Below, in pieces: positions 40,845-48,468 of a stretch of DNA of 64,000 bases. Source of the stretch: Desulfolutivibrio sulfoxidireducens (GTDB taxonomy: Bacteria > Desulfobacterota > Desulfovibrionia > Desulfovibrionales > Desulfovibrionaceae); the NCBI RefSeq assembly GCF_013376475.1, contig NZ_CP045508.1, forward strand, positions 1,237,501-1,301,500. Direction: 5' to 3'. Position numbers and translations under genes: made by a program. The notes under the pieces are model-generated. The model was not told where the DNA came from. It made no database searches and saw only the letters and a list, made by a program, of their open reading frames with translations. How positions within the stretch are numbered: the first letter of the stretch is position 1; each line of letters begins with the position of its first letter.

Positions 40845-42386
40845 ATGCCAAAGCCCGAGGACGCCACCCGGCCGTTGTCCGCACCGGAGACCCTCTCCGG
40901 ACTGCCCTCGGACGCCTTCATCATCGAACGTGCCCGGCTCGATGCCGTGGCCCGGCGCATCCATCGGAAAATGGATGACTACGGCGCCTACGGTTTCACC
41001 TCCCACCAAAGCATTTCCCTGAACGTCTTTTTCGATCTGGCCCAGGAGTTCCCCGACCTCGAGGATCTCTACGCCATCTGTCTGCTCATCCCCCGCATGT
41101 TCTTCGAGGTGGACTGCGACCTGTTTATCCTCGACAGCAAGGACGGGGTCCTCAAACGGTGCGCCTACCGTTGCCTCACCCTGCCGTTGACCGAGGCCCC
41201 GGAAGTGATTTTTTCGGAAAAGCCTTTGATCCGGGATAACTATTTCTTTTTGCCCATAAAGGGCAACCATGACCTCATAAGCCAACTCCCGTTCACACCT
41301 CGCGGCGACATAATCGGTGTGCTGTGCATCCATCCGGCCAACAAGCTGGACGAGCACGACCGGCTGTTTTTCGAGCGCTACGCCAACAGGTTCGGATACC
41401 AGCTTCATAATCGCATCATCAACAATAAAAACAAGGAACACATTCAGTTTATTCGCAGTCTTGTAAAGGATATCGGGCATAACGTGATAGTCCCGAATAT
41501 CTACTTCAAGCTGTATTATAAGCGTTTGCACTCCAAGATTGACCTCCTGAACATTCTCGAGCGCAAGCTTGAGCGTTTCCTGCGAAAGACAAAGGATGTC
41601 CTTGGCCCTCTTTATGGCGACGGTGAGGTCTTGCTGCGGGATATTGAATACATTCGCGATGGAATGGATGACCAATATAAGCAGATTTATAACCATTACA
41701 TGCATACCAGCCTGTTTTTGGAAACCCTCCTGCGCCGCAGCCATTTCGAGGAAGGACGCTACGTGCTTGAAAAGCGGGTATGCAACTTCAAGACCCAGGT
41801 CATCGATCCGCAACTCGAGCGCTACCGGCCGCGTCTGATCGAGCGCGGGGTCGAAATCGACACCTCCCTGGGCGGCGTGCCCGACGCCGAGATCGAGGCC
41901 GTGGCCGATGTGGGCCTGATGAGCCAGGTCTATGCCAACCTCTTTTCCAATGTGGTCAAATACGCCCGGGAAGTGGCCGATCCCGGCAAGGGGCGCACGC
42001 GAAAATTCATGTCCTATGGCTGGGAGGTCATGCCGGATTTTTTTGGACCGGACCGTGACGGGATCAAGCTCAACGTGTTCAGCTCCGGACCGCCCATGGA
42101 GATGGAGACAGCCAGGCGCCTTTTCGAGGAGGGCTTTCGGGCCGACAACGCAAAGAGCGAATACGGCACCGGCCATGGCCTGTATTTCATCCGCGAGGTG
42201 GTCCGCCTGCACGGCGGTCTCGAGGGCTATGAGCCAACTCCCCTCGGAAACAATTTTTATTTCATCCTGCCCAAGGAACCGGAACCCTCCCGGGCCATGT
42301 CCTGTGTGCTCCCGGAACATCCCGGACCGCGTGTCCCGGCCGCCGATGACGGGATCGAGGGTTCCCTGCATACCCCCACGCCATGA
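40845..42386 (+). CDS. Sensor histidine kinase, cytoplasmic
   Basis: This 513-residue soluble protein has a GAF-like sensor region (about 55-190), a degenerate phosphoacceptor region with His212 in VKDIGHNVIVPN, a long helical linker, and a HATPase domain with N-box VYANLFSNVVKYA (362-374) and GTGHGL G-box (441-446). No membrane helix or receiver domain is present and no response regulator lies next to it. It may feed the two small proteins encoded after it. The ligand is unknown. Confidence 0.82.
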   Translation: MPKPEDATRPLSAPETLSGLPSDAFIIERARLDAVARRIHRKMDDYGAYGFTSHQSISLNVFFDLAQEFPDLEDLYAICLLIPRMFFEVDCDLFILDSKDGVLKRCAYRCLTLPLTEAPEVIFSEKPLIRDNYFFLPIKGNHDLISQLPFTPRGDIIGVLCIHPANKLDEHDRLFFERYANRFGYQLHNRIINNKNKEHIQFIRSLVKDIGHNVIVPNIYFKLYYKRLHSKIDLLNILERKLERFLRKTKDVLGPLYGDGEVLLRDIEYIRDGMDDQYKQIYNHYMHTSLFLETLLRRSHFEEGRYVLEKRVCNFKTQVIDPQLERYRPRLIERGVEIDTSLGGVPDAEIEAVADVGLMSQVYANLFSNVVKYAREVADPGKGRTRKFMSYGWEVMPDFFGPDRDGIKLNVFSSGPPMEMETARRLFEEGFRADNAKSEYGTGHGLYFIREVVRLHGGLEGYEPTPLGNNFYFILPKEPEPSRAMSCVLPEHPGPRVPAADDGIEGSLHTPTP

Positions 42387-43309
42387 CCACGGCGAGCGGC
42401 CGGGCCGGACTGACGGCCGGGGAGCGGGCGCCTTTGGCCTGGAACGGTCTGCGCCTTCGCGTTCCAGTGGCCTGGGAACCGGCCCGTCTGGGCCGGGACT
42501 ATCTGGGGCTCGAGTCTTCGGCCGGGCCGGTCATGGAGGCCCGCTGGCGAGCCGGGGCCGGAAATCTCGAACCCGCCGATGTGGCCCGGCGCATGTTCAG
42601 CCGGTCTCCCCACGACTGCCGCATCGACGACGCGGCCGTCCCCCCTTCCTGGCTGGCGGCCCTGTCCGGCCGGAGAAACGCGGCCTTCGCCATTCCCGGT
42701 TCGCCCGCTTCACGGGGCGTGGCCAGCCTGTGCCGCGGGTGCGGGACGCTTGTGGCCGTGCGTTTTTTCGACGAAACCCCTGACGGGGGCGGGGTGGCGG
42801 AGGATGTGGCCCGCGAGGTGTTGGCCTCGCTTGCGGACCATGGCGGTGCGGGGACGTCCTTCGAACTGTACGGCATCCGGTTTTCGGCCCCGGCCGGATA
42901 CCGCCTGGAGCGGTTTTCCTTCAAGCCGGGCCGGTTCGACCTGGAGTTTTCCGGTCCCGGCCGGACCCTGGCCTTTTCCCGATTCGCCCCGGCGGACGCG
43001 CTACTCGGTCGAACGGACCTGGCCGCCTTTGCCGGTCGTCATCTTGTCCCGGCCGGGGCGGGCTGGGCCTTTGCCCCCTGTTCGTGGCGGGGGCGGGCGG
43101 CCGCCCTGGCGGTTTCCGGCTCCGGACCCGGTATATGGGGGCGCGTGGCCGACGGGCTGGGGCGTTTTTTTCGCAGACGCCGCCAGGCCCGGGCCATGAT
43201 CTGGCGCGATGAGGCGGCCAACAAACTGCTGTCCGTGGTCTTGTGCGGGGTCGTGCCGCCGGATGCCGCGGCCTTTGAAAAGGTGTGCGCCGGCTATGTC
43301 GTTTTTTAG
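42383..43309 (+). CDS. Unknown protein with two similar halves
   Basis: I do not recognise this 308-residue protein. It appears internally duplicated: the stretch from LAWNGLRLRVPVAWEPARLG (residue 18 on) resembles FELYGIRFSAPAGYRLERFS (residue 159 on) in hydrophobic pattern and in the motif G-(I/L)-R-(F/L)-x-x-P. A basic Arg-rich patch (FFRRRRQAR) lies near the C-terminus. It overlaps the kinase by 4 bp and the PqqD-like gene by 14 bp, so the three are probably one translational unit. Confidence 0.7.
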   Translation: MTTASGRAGLTAGERAPLAWNGLRLRVPVAWEPARLGRDYLGLESSAGPVMEARWRAGAGNLEPADVARRMFSRSPHDCRIDDAAVPPSWLAALSGRRNAAFAIPGSPASRGVASLCRGCGTLVAVRFFDETPDGGGVAEDVAREVLASLADHGGAGTSFELYGIRFSAPAGYRLERFSFKPGRFDLEFSGPGRTLAFSRFAPADALLGRTDLAAFAGRHLVPAGAGWAFAPCSWRGRAAALAVSGSGPGIWGRVADGLGRFFRRRRQARAMIWRDEAANKLLSVVLCGVVPPDAAAFEKVCAGYVVF

Positions 43310-43694
43310 GAAAAAACAGGCCCCCTCCGGGGGCATGACCCGGGAGCGGGCCCTGGCCTTCGTGCCGGTGAAAAACGTGGCCGTGCGCCAGGAGATCACG
43401 GCCGACGGCCTTGTCCGGCTTTTCTATCCGGTGACCGTGCGGCCCGCCTTTTCCGGGATGCTCAGGCGCATTGGCCTGTGGGACGGCAGACCCTCGACCA
43501 AGACCCTGGAACTGGACCGGATGGGGGCCGCGACCTGGGAGCTCGTGGATGGAAAGGCCTCGGCGCGGGAGGTGGCGGCGGCCTTTGCCGCGCGCTACTC
43601 CCTTGGGAGCCGTGAGGCCGAGATAGCCGTGGCCGCGTTTTTGCGCGAACTCGGCCGCCGGGGGGTGATCGGTTTCCGTGAGCCGGAGGCCTGA
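43296..43694 (+). CDS. PqqD-like small protein
   Basis: This 132-residue protein ends with a PqqD-type winged-helix domain (LDRMGAATWELVDGKASARE, VAAAFAARYSLG, FLRELGRRGVIGF). PqqD domains bind peptide leaders for radical SAM enzymes, but no radical SAM gene or precursor peptide is nearby. The N-terminal 60 residues are specific to this protein. ATG at 43296 lies inside the preceding gene. Confidence 0.72.
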   Translation: MSFFRKKQAPSGGMTRERALAFVPVKNVAVRQEITADGLVRLFYPVTVRPAFSGMLRRIGLWDGRPSTKTLELDRMGAATWELVDGKASAREVAAAFAARYSLGSREAEIAVAAFLRELGRRGVIGFREPEA

Positions 43695-43723
43695 GAAGGA
43701 CCCGAGACCGGCGAACGAGGGTT

Positions 43724-43832
43724 GCGTCCCTTAAAAAATACGTCAGTATTTTTTAAGAAAAAAATAAATATTTCAAGTTGTTATTTTCGAAATTCGGGTG
43801 CGCGAATGTCGAGAACGCGGCATGAGGCCCGT
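43724..43832 (+). repeat. AT-rich structured intergenic repeat, copy R3 (between convergent genes)
   Basis: About 109 bp beginning GCGTCCCTTAAAAAATAC and ending CGAGAACGCGGCATGAGGCC. It contains a perfect 12-bp hairpin CTTAAAAAATAC/GTATTTTTTAAG (43730-43757) with loop GTCA. The same layout is seen at 11056-11160 and 13122-13223. It fills the space between the PqqD-like gene and the end of the purine nucleoside phosphorylase gene, and the A-stem-T layout would work as a terminator in both directions. Confidence 0.65.
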
Positions 43833-44662
43833 TACAGGTCCGGATCGGCCAGGATGGCCGCGATCAGGGCGCGCAAGGTCTTTTCGGCCGCCCCGGCGGC
43901 CGCGATGACCTGCTCCAGGCTGGTTTCGGCCATGCAGTCCGGAAGGTTGACGTTGGTTATGCACGACAGGCCCAAGATCTCCAGGCCCATGTGTCGCGCG
44001 GCCACGGCCTCCATGACCGTGGACATGCCCACGGCGTCGGCCCCGAGGATGCGTAGCGCCCTGGTCTCGGCCGGGGTCTCGAGTTGCGGACCGGGCAGGC
44101 CGGCGTAGATCCCCTGTTCCAGGCGGATGCCCAGCCCAAGGGCCGTTTTATGAGCCAGGGCCAGAAGGCGTGGGGAATAGACCCGGGACATGTCCGGAAA
44201 ACGCGGCCCCCAGGCGTCGTGGTTTGCGCCGGTGAGCGGGCTTTGTCCGGTCATGTTGATGTGGTCGGTGATGGCCATGAGCGACCCGGTCCGGAAAAGC
44301 GGAGAAAGGCCCCCGGCCGCGTTGGTCAGGATCAGCCGGGCCACGCCCAGTTCCCCGAGAAGCCGCACGCCCATGCAGGCCTGGGCCGGGGTTATGCCCT
44401 CGTAGAGGTGGAACCGGCCGCACAGCAGGACCACGTCGCGGCCGTGCAGCCGCCCGCGCATCAGCCGTCCGGCGTGGCTTTCCACCGTGGACCGGGGAAA
44501 ACCAGGGATGTCGGCGTACTGCATGGACCATGCGTCGGTCAGGCCGTCGGCCAGGGCCCCCAGGCCCGTTCCCAGGACCATGCCCACCGGGGCCGGCCCC
44601 AAAGGCGGCATGGTTTGGGCCACATGGAGCGCGGCGCGCTTTACATCGGATGGATTTTGCAT
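43832..44662 (-). CDS. Purine nucleoside phosphorylase
   Basis: This 276-residue enzyme of the trimeric PNP family splits purine nucleosides with phosphate. The motifs are GMVLGTGLGALADGL near the start, HLYEGITPAQACMGVRLLGE, LTNAAGGLSPLF, the phosphate/base segment GPQLETPAETRALRILGAD, and VGMSTVMEAVAARH. These fit PNP-I better than MTA phosphorylase. It faces the motAB genes across a 323-bp divergent region. The ribosome site is weak. Confidence 0.9.
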   Translation of the reverse strand: MQNPSDVKRAALHVAQTMPPLGPAPVGMVLGTGLGALADGLTDAWSMQYADIPGFPRSTVESHAGRLMRGRLHGRDVVLLCGRFHLYEGITPAQACMGVRLLGELGVARLILTNAAGGLSPLFRTGSLMAITDHINMTGQSPLTGANHDAWGPRFPDMSRVYSPRLLALAHKTALGLGIRLEQGIYAGLPGPQLETPAETRALRILGADAVGMSTVMEAVAARHMGLEILGLSCITNVNLPDCMAETSLEQVIAAAGAAEKTLRALIAAILADPDL

Positions 44663-44985
44663 GTATTTCTCATTGGGTAGGTTTGTATTCCGGTATCATG
44701 GATACGGCGGCCGGGAAAGGGGAGGCTTTTGCGGTTGCCGGGAGGCCGAAAAACATACCCGCGCGAGATGTCCGGAAAAAAGCGGATCAAGGTATCCCCT
44801 GGGGAACGATGCGTCTTCCGGAAGATGTGACCGGGTGCGTCCGGTGCGCAGGTCGCGTTCGAACATGGCGCGAGGCGACGTGTTGAAGGGCGGGACCCGG
44901 CGTGCATTGGTGGGACGCCATGGGGCTTCCCGCGAAGCGGCGGACGCCGGGCTCGCCGCGCGGGGCAACGAGCGGGACTGAAGGT
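44663..44985. other. 323-bp divergent region between pnp and motA
   Basis: No supported gene is seen. A TATCAT box (44694-44699) is present without a good -35 partner. A palindrome CATCTTCCGGAAGACG lies near 44813-44828 on either strand. The promoters for the two divergent genes must lie here but I cannot place them with confidence. Short open frames within it lack ribosome sites. Confidence 0.5.
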
Positions 44986-45744
44986 ATGGATCTAGCCACA
45001 CTGCTTGGCCTGACCACGGGGCTCACGCTCGTTCTGGGCGCGATCTTCATGGGCGGGTCGCTTCTCCAGTTTGTCGACGTGCCGAGTTTCATGATCGTCG
45101 TCGGGGGCACCCTGGCCTCCATCTGCGTCACCTATCCCTTCGAGGAGGTCTTTCAGGCCTTCACCGCCGGCATGAAGATATTCGCCTCGCGCAAGGTCAA
45201 GGACGGCGACGTGGTGAACATGATGGTGCGCATCGCCGAAATAAGCCGCCGCGAGGGGCTTTTGGCCCTGGAAAACATCCAGACCGAAAACGCCATTCTC
45301 AAAAAGGCCTGCCAGCTCATCGCGGACAACGCCGACGCCGGGCTTATCCGGGAGACCCTGCGCATCGAGATCGGTTCCATGAAGCGCCGCCATGCCGTGG
45401 GGGAGAGCGTGTTCAAGTCCCTGGCCGGGTTTTCCCCGTCCTACGGCATGATCGGCACCCTTATCGGACTCATCCAGATGCTGGCCCGCCTGGACGACCC
45501 CAAGTCCATCGGTCCGGCCATGGCCGTGGCCATCATCACCACGTTTTACGGCGCGCTCATGTCCACCCTGTTTTTTTTGCCCGTGGCCGGAAAGCTCAGG
45601 TCCAGGACCCTCAACGAGACCCTGCAACTGGAGATCATCTTCGAAGGGGCCAAGTGCATCCTGGAAAACAACAACCCCAGGCTGGTCTACGAAAAGCTGT
45701 CCTCGTTCATCGCCCCCAAGGAGCGCCGCTATGAGCGCCGATGA
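44986..45744 (+). CDS. motA: Flagellar motor stator protein MotA
   Basis: This 252-residue protein has four membrane helices and the large cytoplasmic loop with the charged motor residues typical of MotA. It has the signature GVTPTL-like VGESVFKSLAGFSPSYGMIG near helix 3 and AVAIITTFYGALMSTLFFLP. The ATG at 44986 gives the standard length and N-terminus (MDLATLLGLTTG). It forms the proton channel with MotB; the next gene overlaps it by 14 bp. Confidence 0.95.
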   Translation: MDLATLLGLTTGLTLVLGAIFMGGSLLQFVDVPSFMIVVGGTLASICVTYPFEEVFQAFTAGMKIFASRKVKDGDVVNMMVRIAEISRREGLLALENIQTENAILKKACQLIADNADAGLIRETLRIEIGSMKRRHAVGESVFKSLAGFSPSYGMIGTLIGLIQMLARLDDPKSIGPAMAVAIITTFYGALMSTLFFLPVAGKLRSRTLNETLQLEIIFEGAKCILENNNPRLVYEKLSSFIAPKERRYERR

Positions 45745-46471
45745 CGAGTTCGAAGGCTTTGAAGACGACGACGAGTCCGAGGTCCCAAACCAGTGGCTGA
45801 CCACCCTGGCCGATCTGTCCCTGCTGCTGATGGCCTTTTTCATTCTGCTTTTTTCCATGTCCTCCTTGGATACCAAAAAATTCACGGATTCCTTCCAGTC
45901 GGTGAAAAAGGCCATCGGCTCCAAGGGAAAGCAGCTCATGACCGCCCCGGTTTCCGTCCGGGACGTGTCGGTCATGGTCGAGCAGGCCAAACTCAGGCAG
46001 CAGATCATAAACGAGCAGCGCAAGGTCTATGACGAGTTCCGGTCCTACGTCTCCTCCAAGGGCCTGGAGGGCGTGGCCGCGGCCACCCTGGAGGCCGGCA
46101 AGATCACCCTGAACATGCCTTCGGGGGTCCTGTTCGAGAGGGAGACGGCCGCGCTCACGGACAAGGGCAAGGCCGCCCTGGACGCCATGTACGAGTTTTT
46201 GATCAAGGTCCCCGGCGAGCGCGTCAACATCCGGGGGTTCACCGACGACCAGGCCCCGTCCCCGGGCTCCCGGTACCAGGACAACTGGGAGCTTTCCTCC
46301 CTGCGCGCCGTCAACGTGTTGCGCTACCTGGTCTCCCGGGGTATGTCCCCGAATCGATTGACAGCCACGGGATTAGCTGATTTAGAACCTCTTTATCCGA
46401 ACACCACGGAGCAGAACAGGGCCGGGAACCGGCGTGTCGAGTTCGTCCTTGAGCGGTGGATCGGTGAGTGA
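45731..46471 (+). CDS. motB: Flagellar motor stator protein MotB
   Basis: This 246-residue protein has a single membrane helix (about 25-44) with the proton-binding Asp28 in LADLSLLLMAFFILLF, and a C-terminal OmpA-like domain that binds peptidoglycan (RGFTDDQAPS, NWELSSLRAVNVLRYL, NRAGNRRVEFV). It is the cell-wall anchor of the stator. Its end overlaps the PilZ gene. Confidence 0.95.
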   Translation: MSADDEFEGFEDDDESEVPNQWLTTLADLSLLLMAFFILLFSMSSLDTKKFTDSFQSVKKAIGSKGKQLMTAPVSVRDVSVMVEQAKLRQQIINEQRKVYDEFRSYVSSKGLEGVAAATLEAGKITLNMPSGVLFERETAALTDKGKAALDAMYEFLIKVPGERVNIRGFTDDQAPSPGSRYQDNWELSSLRAVNVLRYLVSRGMSPNRLTATGLADLEPLYPNTTEQNRAGNRRVEFVLERWIGE

Positions 46472-46958
46472 TCCCCCGCCGGACAGGGGCGCGCCCAAGG
46501 CGGGGCTGATGGATTTCGACTTCACCATCGAGGGGGAGGACCATCCCCGCAGGGCCTTTCGGGCTAGGGTGGTCGGGCTTGGGGCCCGGGTCCATTCCCG
46601 AGGCCGGGACTATCCCGTCAAGGATATAAGCGCCACCGGGCTGGGCCTGCTTGACGAAACCCGCGGTTTCCGACAGGGAGAGTCCCTTGTTTTGGATCTC
46701 GAGATCCACGGCAAGGCCTTTCTGAGGGATCTGCCGGCCACGGTCGCCCGGGTGCATGAACACGGCGTCGTGGGCCTCGACTTCCTGGAACTCGACCGCC
46801 GGGTGGAACAGCGTCTGGACAAGTTCGTCCTCGAGATCCAAAAAAGGCTCATCGACCTGCGCAAGGCCAGGGAAATGGCCAGGCGGTCGGATGCGCCGGA
46901 TGCGGACCCGTCCGGGGATCGGAACCAGGGCCCTCCCCGAGACGCAAGCAACTCATAG
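46464..46958 (+). CDS. PilZ domain protein (cyclic di-GMP effector)
   Basis: This protein of about 164 residues has a PilZ-like beta-barrel: RRAFRARVVG near the start carries the RxxxR motif and PVKDISATGLGLL the (D/N)xSxxG motif, which together bind c-di-GMP in this family. It is translationally coupled to motB, so it probably tunes motor output by c-di-GMP as in YcgR-type brakes. Starts at GTG 46464 or ATG 46509 are both plausible; AAGG lies well placed before the ATG. Confidence 0.83.
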   Translation: MSDPPPDRGAPKAGLMDFDFTIEGEDHPRRAFRARVVGLGARVHSRGRDYPVKDISATGLGLLDETRGFRQGESLVLDLEIHGKAFLRDLPATVARVHEHGVVGLDFLELDRRVEQRLDKFVLEIQKRLIDLRKAREMARRSDAPDADPSGDRNQGPPRDASNS

Positions 46959-46973
46959 CGAAACAGGCGAAAC

Positions 46974-48392
46974 GTGGCCGAAAAAAAACACAAGGTTCTG
47001 GTGGCCAACCGGGGCGAGATCGCCATGCGCATCGTCCAGGCCTGCCGCGGGCTGGGCCTGGATTTTGTCTGCGTGTACACCAGGGAAGACCAGGACTCGG
47101 GGCACGCCGCCCTGGCCCGCGAACTGGGCGGGCCGGAGCGCCTTTTCCGGATAAGCTCCTATCACGACGCCAACGAGATCCTCTCCGTGGCCGACCACGC
47201 CAGGGCCACGGCCATCCATCCGGGGTACGGCTTTTTCGCCGAGGACTTCCGCTTCGCCCGCCGGGTCACCGAGCGCACCAACCGGCTGGTGTTCATCGGC
47301 CCGTCCTGGCGGATCATCCGCTCCCTGGGAGACAAGATCAACACCAAGCGCCTGGCCCGCAGCCTGTCCATCCCCACCGTGCCCGGGTCCGACCGGCCGG
47401 TGTACGACGAGATGGAGGCCGAGGAGATCGCCGAGACCCTTTTCGCCTTCCAGGCCGAGCAAGGGGTGGAGCAATCCGTGGTCCTGGTCAAGGCCTCGGC
47501 CGGCGGCGGCGGCATGGGCATCGAGGAAATCCAGGACATCGACCAGTTCAAGACCGTCTACCGGCGGGTGCGCAACTACGCCAAACGCCAGTTCCACGAC
47601 GAGGGCGTGTTGATCGAGCAGCGCATCTTCGACTTCAACCACCTGGAAGTCCAGATCGTGGCCGACCGGGCCGGAAAGGACATCGTGCACTTCGGCACCC
47701 GGAACTGTTCCGTGCAGTCCACGGGCCGCCAGAAACGCATCGAGGTGGCCCCGGGGTTTCGGCCCGGGGAGATCACCTACGCCTTCGACGCCCAAAAGGT
47801 CCTGACCGACATCGTGTCCTATTCCCTGGCCATGGCCCGCGAGGTCGGCTACGACAACGTGGGCACCTGGGAGTGGATCGTCTCGCCCATGGGCCAGCCC
47901 TTCCTCATGGAGGTCAACACCCGCATCCAGGTGGAAAACGGCGTCTCCGCCGCCATAGCCCGGATTCGCGGCAAGGACGGGACGGACATCCTCGCCGAGC
48001 AAATTCGGCTGGCCTTGGGCCAGCCCCTCGGATATGGTCAGTCCGACATCACGTTTGCGGGCGTGGGCATCGAATACCGGATCATCGCCGAGGACCCGGC
48101 CAACCGGTTCACCCCATGGGTGGGGCGCATCGACCGGTTCACCGCCCCGAGCCGTGACTGGCTGCGGTTTCATTCCCACATCCCCGGGGACACGGCGTAC
48201 ATGATTCCCACGGAATTCGATCCCAATCTGGCCCTGGCCATCGTCTGGGGAAGCGATCTGGCCGAGGCCAAGGCGCGAGGGCTGTCCTTTCTGGACGACA
48301 TGGTCCTTGAGGGCGCGGACCCGGCGGGGGCGCCGCTTCGGTCCAACGTCGCGTTCCTGCGGGAAAAAACCGCCACGCTTCTTCATTTTTAA
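46974..48392 (+). CDS. Biotin carboxylase-like subunit (divergent AccC)
   Basis: This 472-residue ATP-grasp enzyme would carboxylate biotin with bicarbonate and ATP. It has the AccC start VLVANRGEIAMRIVQACRG, IHPGYGFFAE and the glycine-rich ATP loop KASAGGGGMGI (about 173-183). The metal/catalytic segment reads EVNTRIQVEN (313-322), keeping Glu313, Asn315, Arg317 and Glu321 but replacing the usual His after VE by Asn. The CSVQSTGRQK segment differs from the usual CSMQRRHQK. It is co-directional with the fused carboxyltransferase. Substrate of the whole complex is uncertain. Confidence 0.87.
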   Translation: MAEKKHKVLVANRGEIAMRIVQACRGLGLDFVCVYTREDQDSGHAALARELGGPERLFRISSYHDANEILSVADHARATAIHPGYGFFAEDFRFARRVTERTNRLVFIGPSWRIIRSLGDKINTKRLARSLSIPTVPGSDRPVYDEMEAEEIAETLFAFQAEQGVEQSVVLVKASAGGGGMGIEEIQDIDQFKTVYRRVRNYAKRQFHDEGVLIEQRIFDFNHLEVQIVADRAGKDIVHFGTRNCSVQSTGRQKRIEVAPGFRPGEITYAFDAQKVLTDIVSYSLAMAREVGYDNVGTWEWIVSPMGQPFLMEVNTRIQVENGVSAAIARIRGKDGTDILAEQIRLALGQPLGYGQSDITFAGVGIEYRIIAEDPANRFTPWVGRIDRFTAPSRDWLRFHSHIPGDTAYMIPTEFDPNLALAIVWGSDLAEAKARGLSFLDDMVLEGADPAGAPLRSNVAFLREKTATLLHF

Positions 48393-48468
48393 ACGACCAT
48401 CGACCGGCGGCGCCGCGGTCCGGACATGCCCCGGACCCGTGGGCGCGCGCCCGCGCGAAGACGGAAAT

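Noticed and set aside
44690-44886. Small plus-strand gene in the pnp-motA gap
   Set aside because: No ribosome site, no homology pattern, and composition like noncoding GC-rich DNA.
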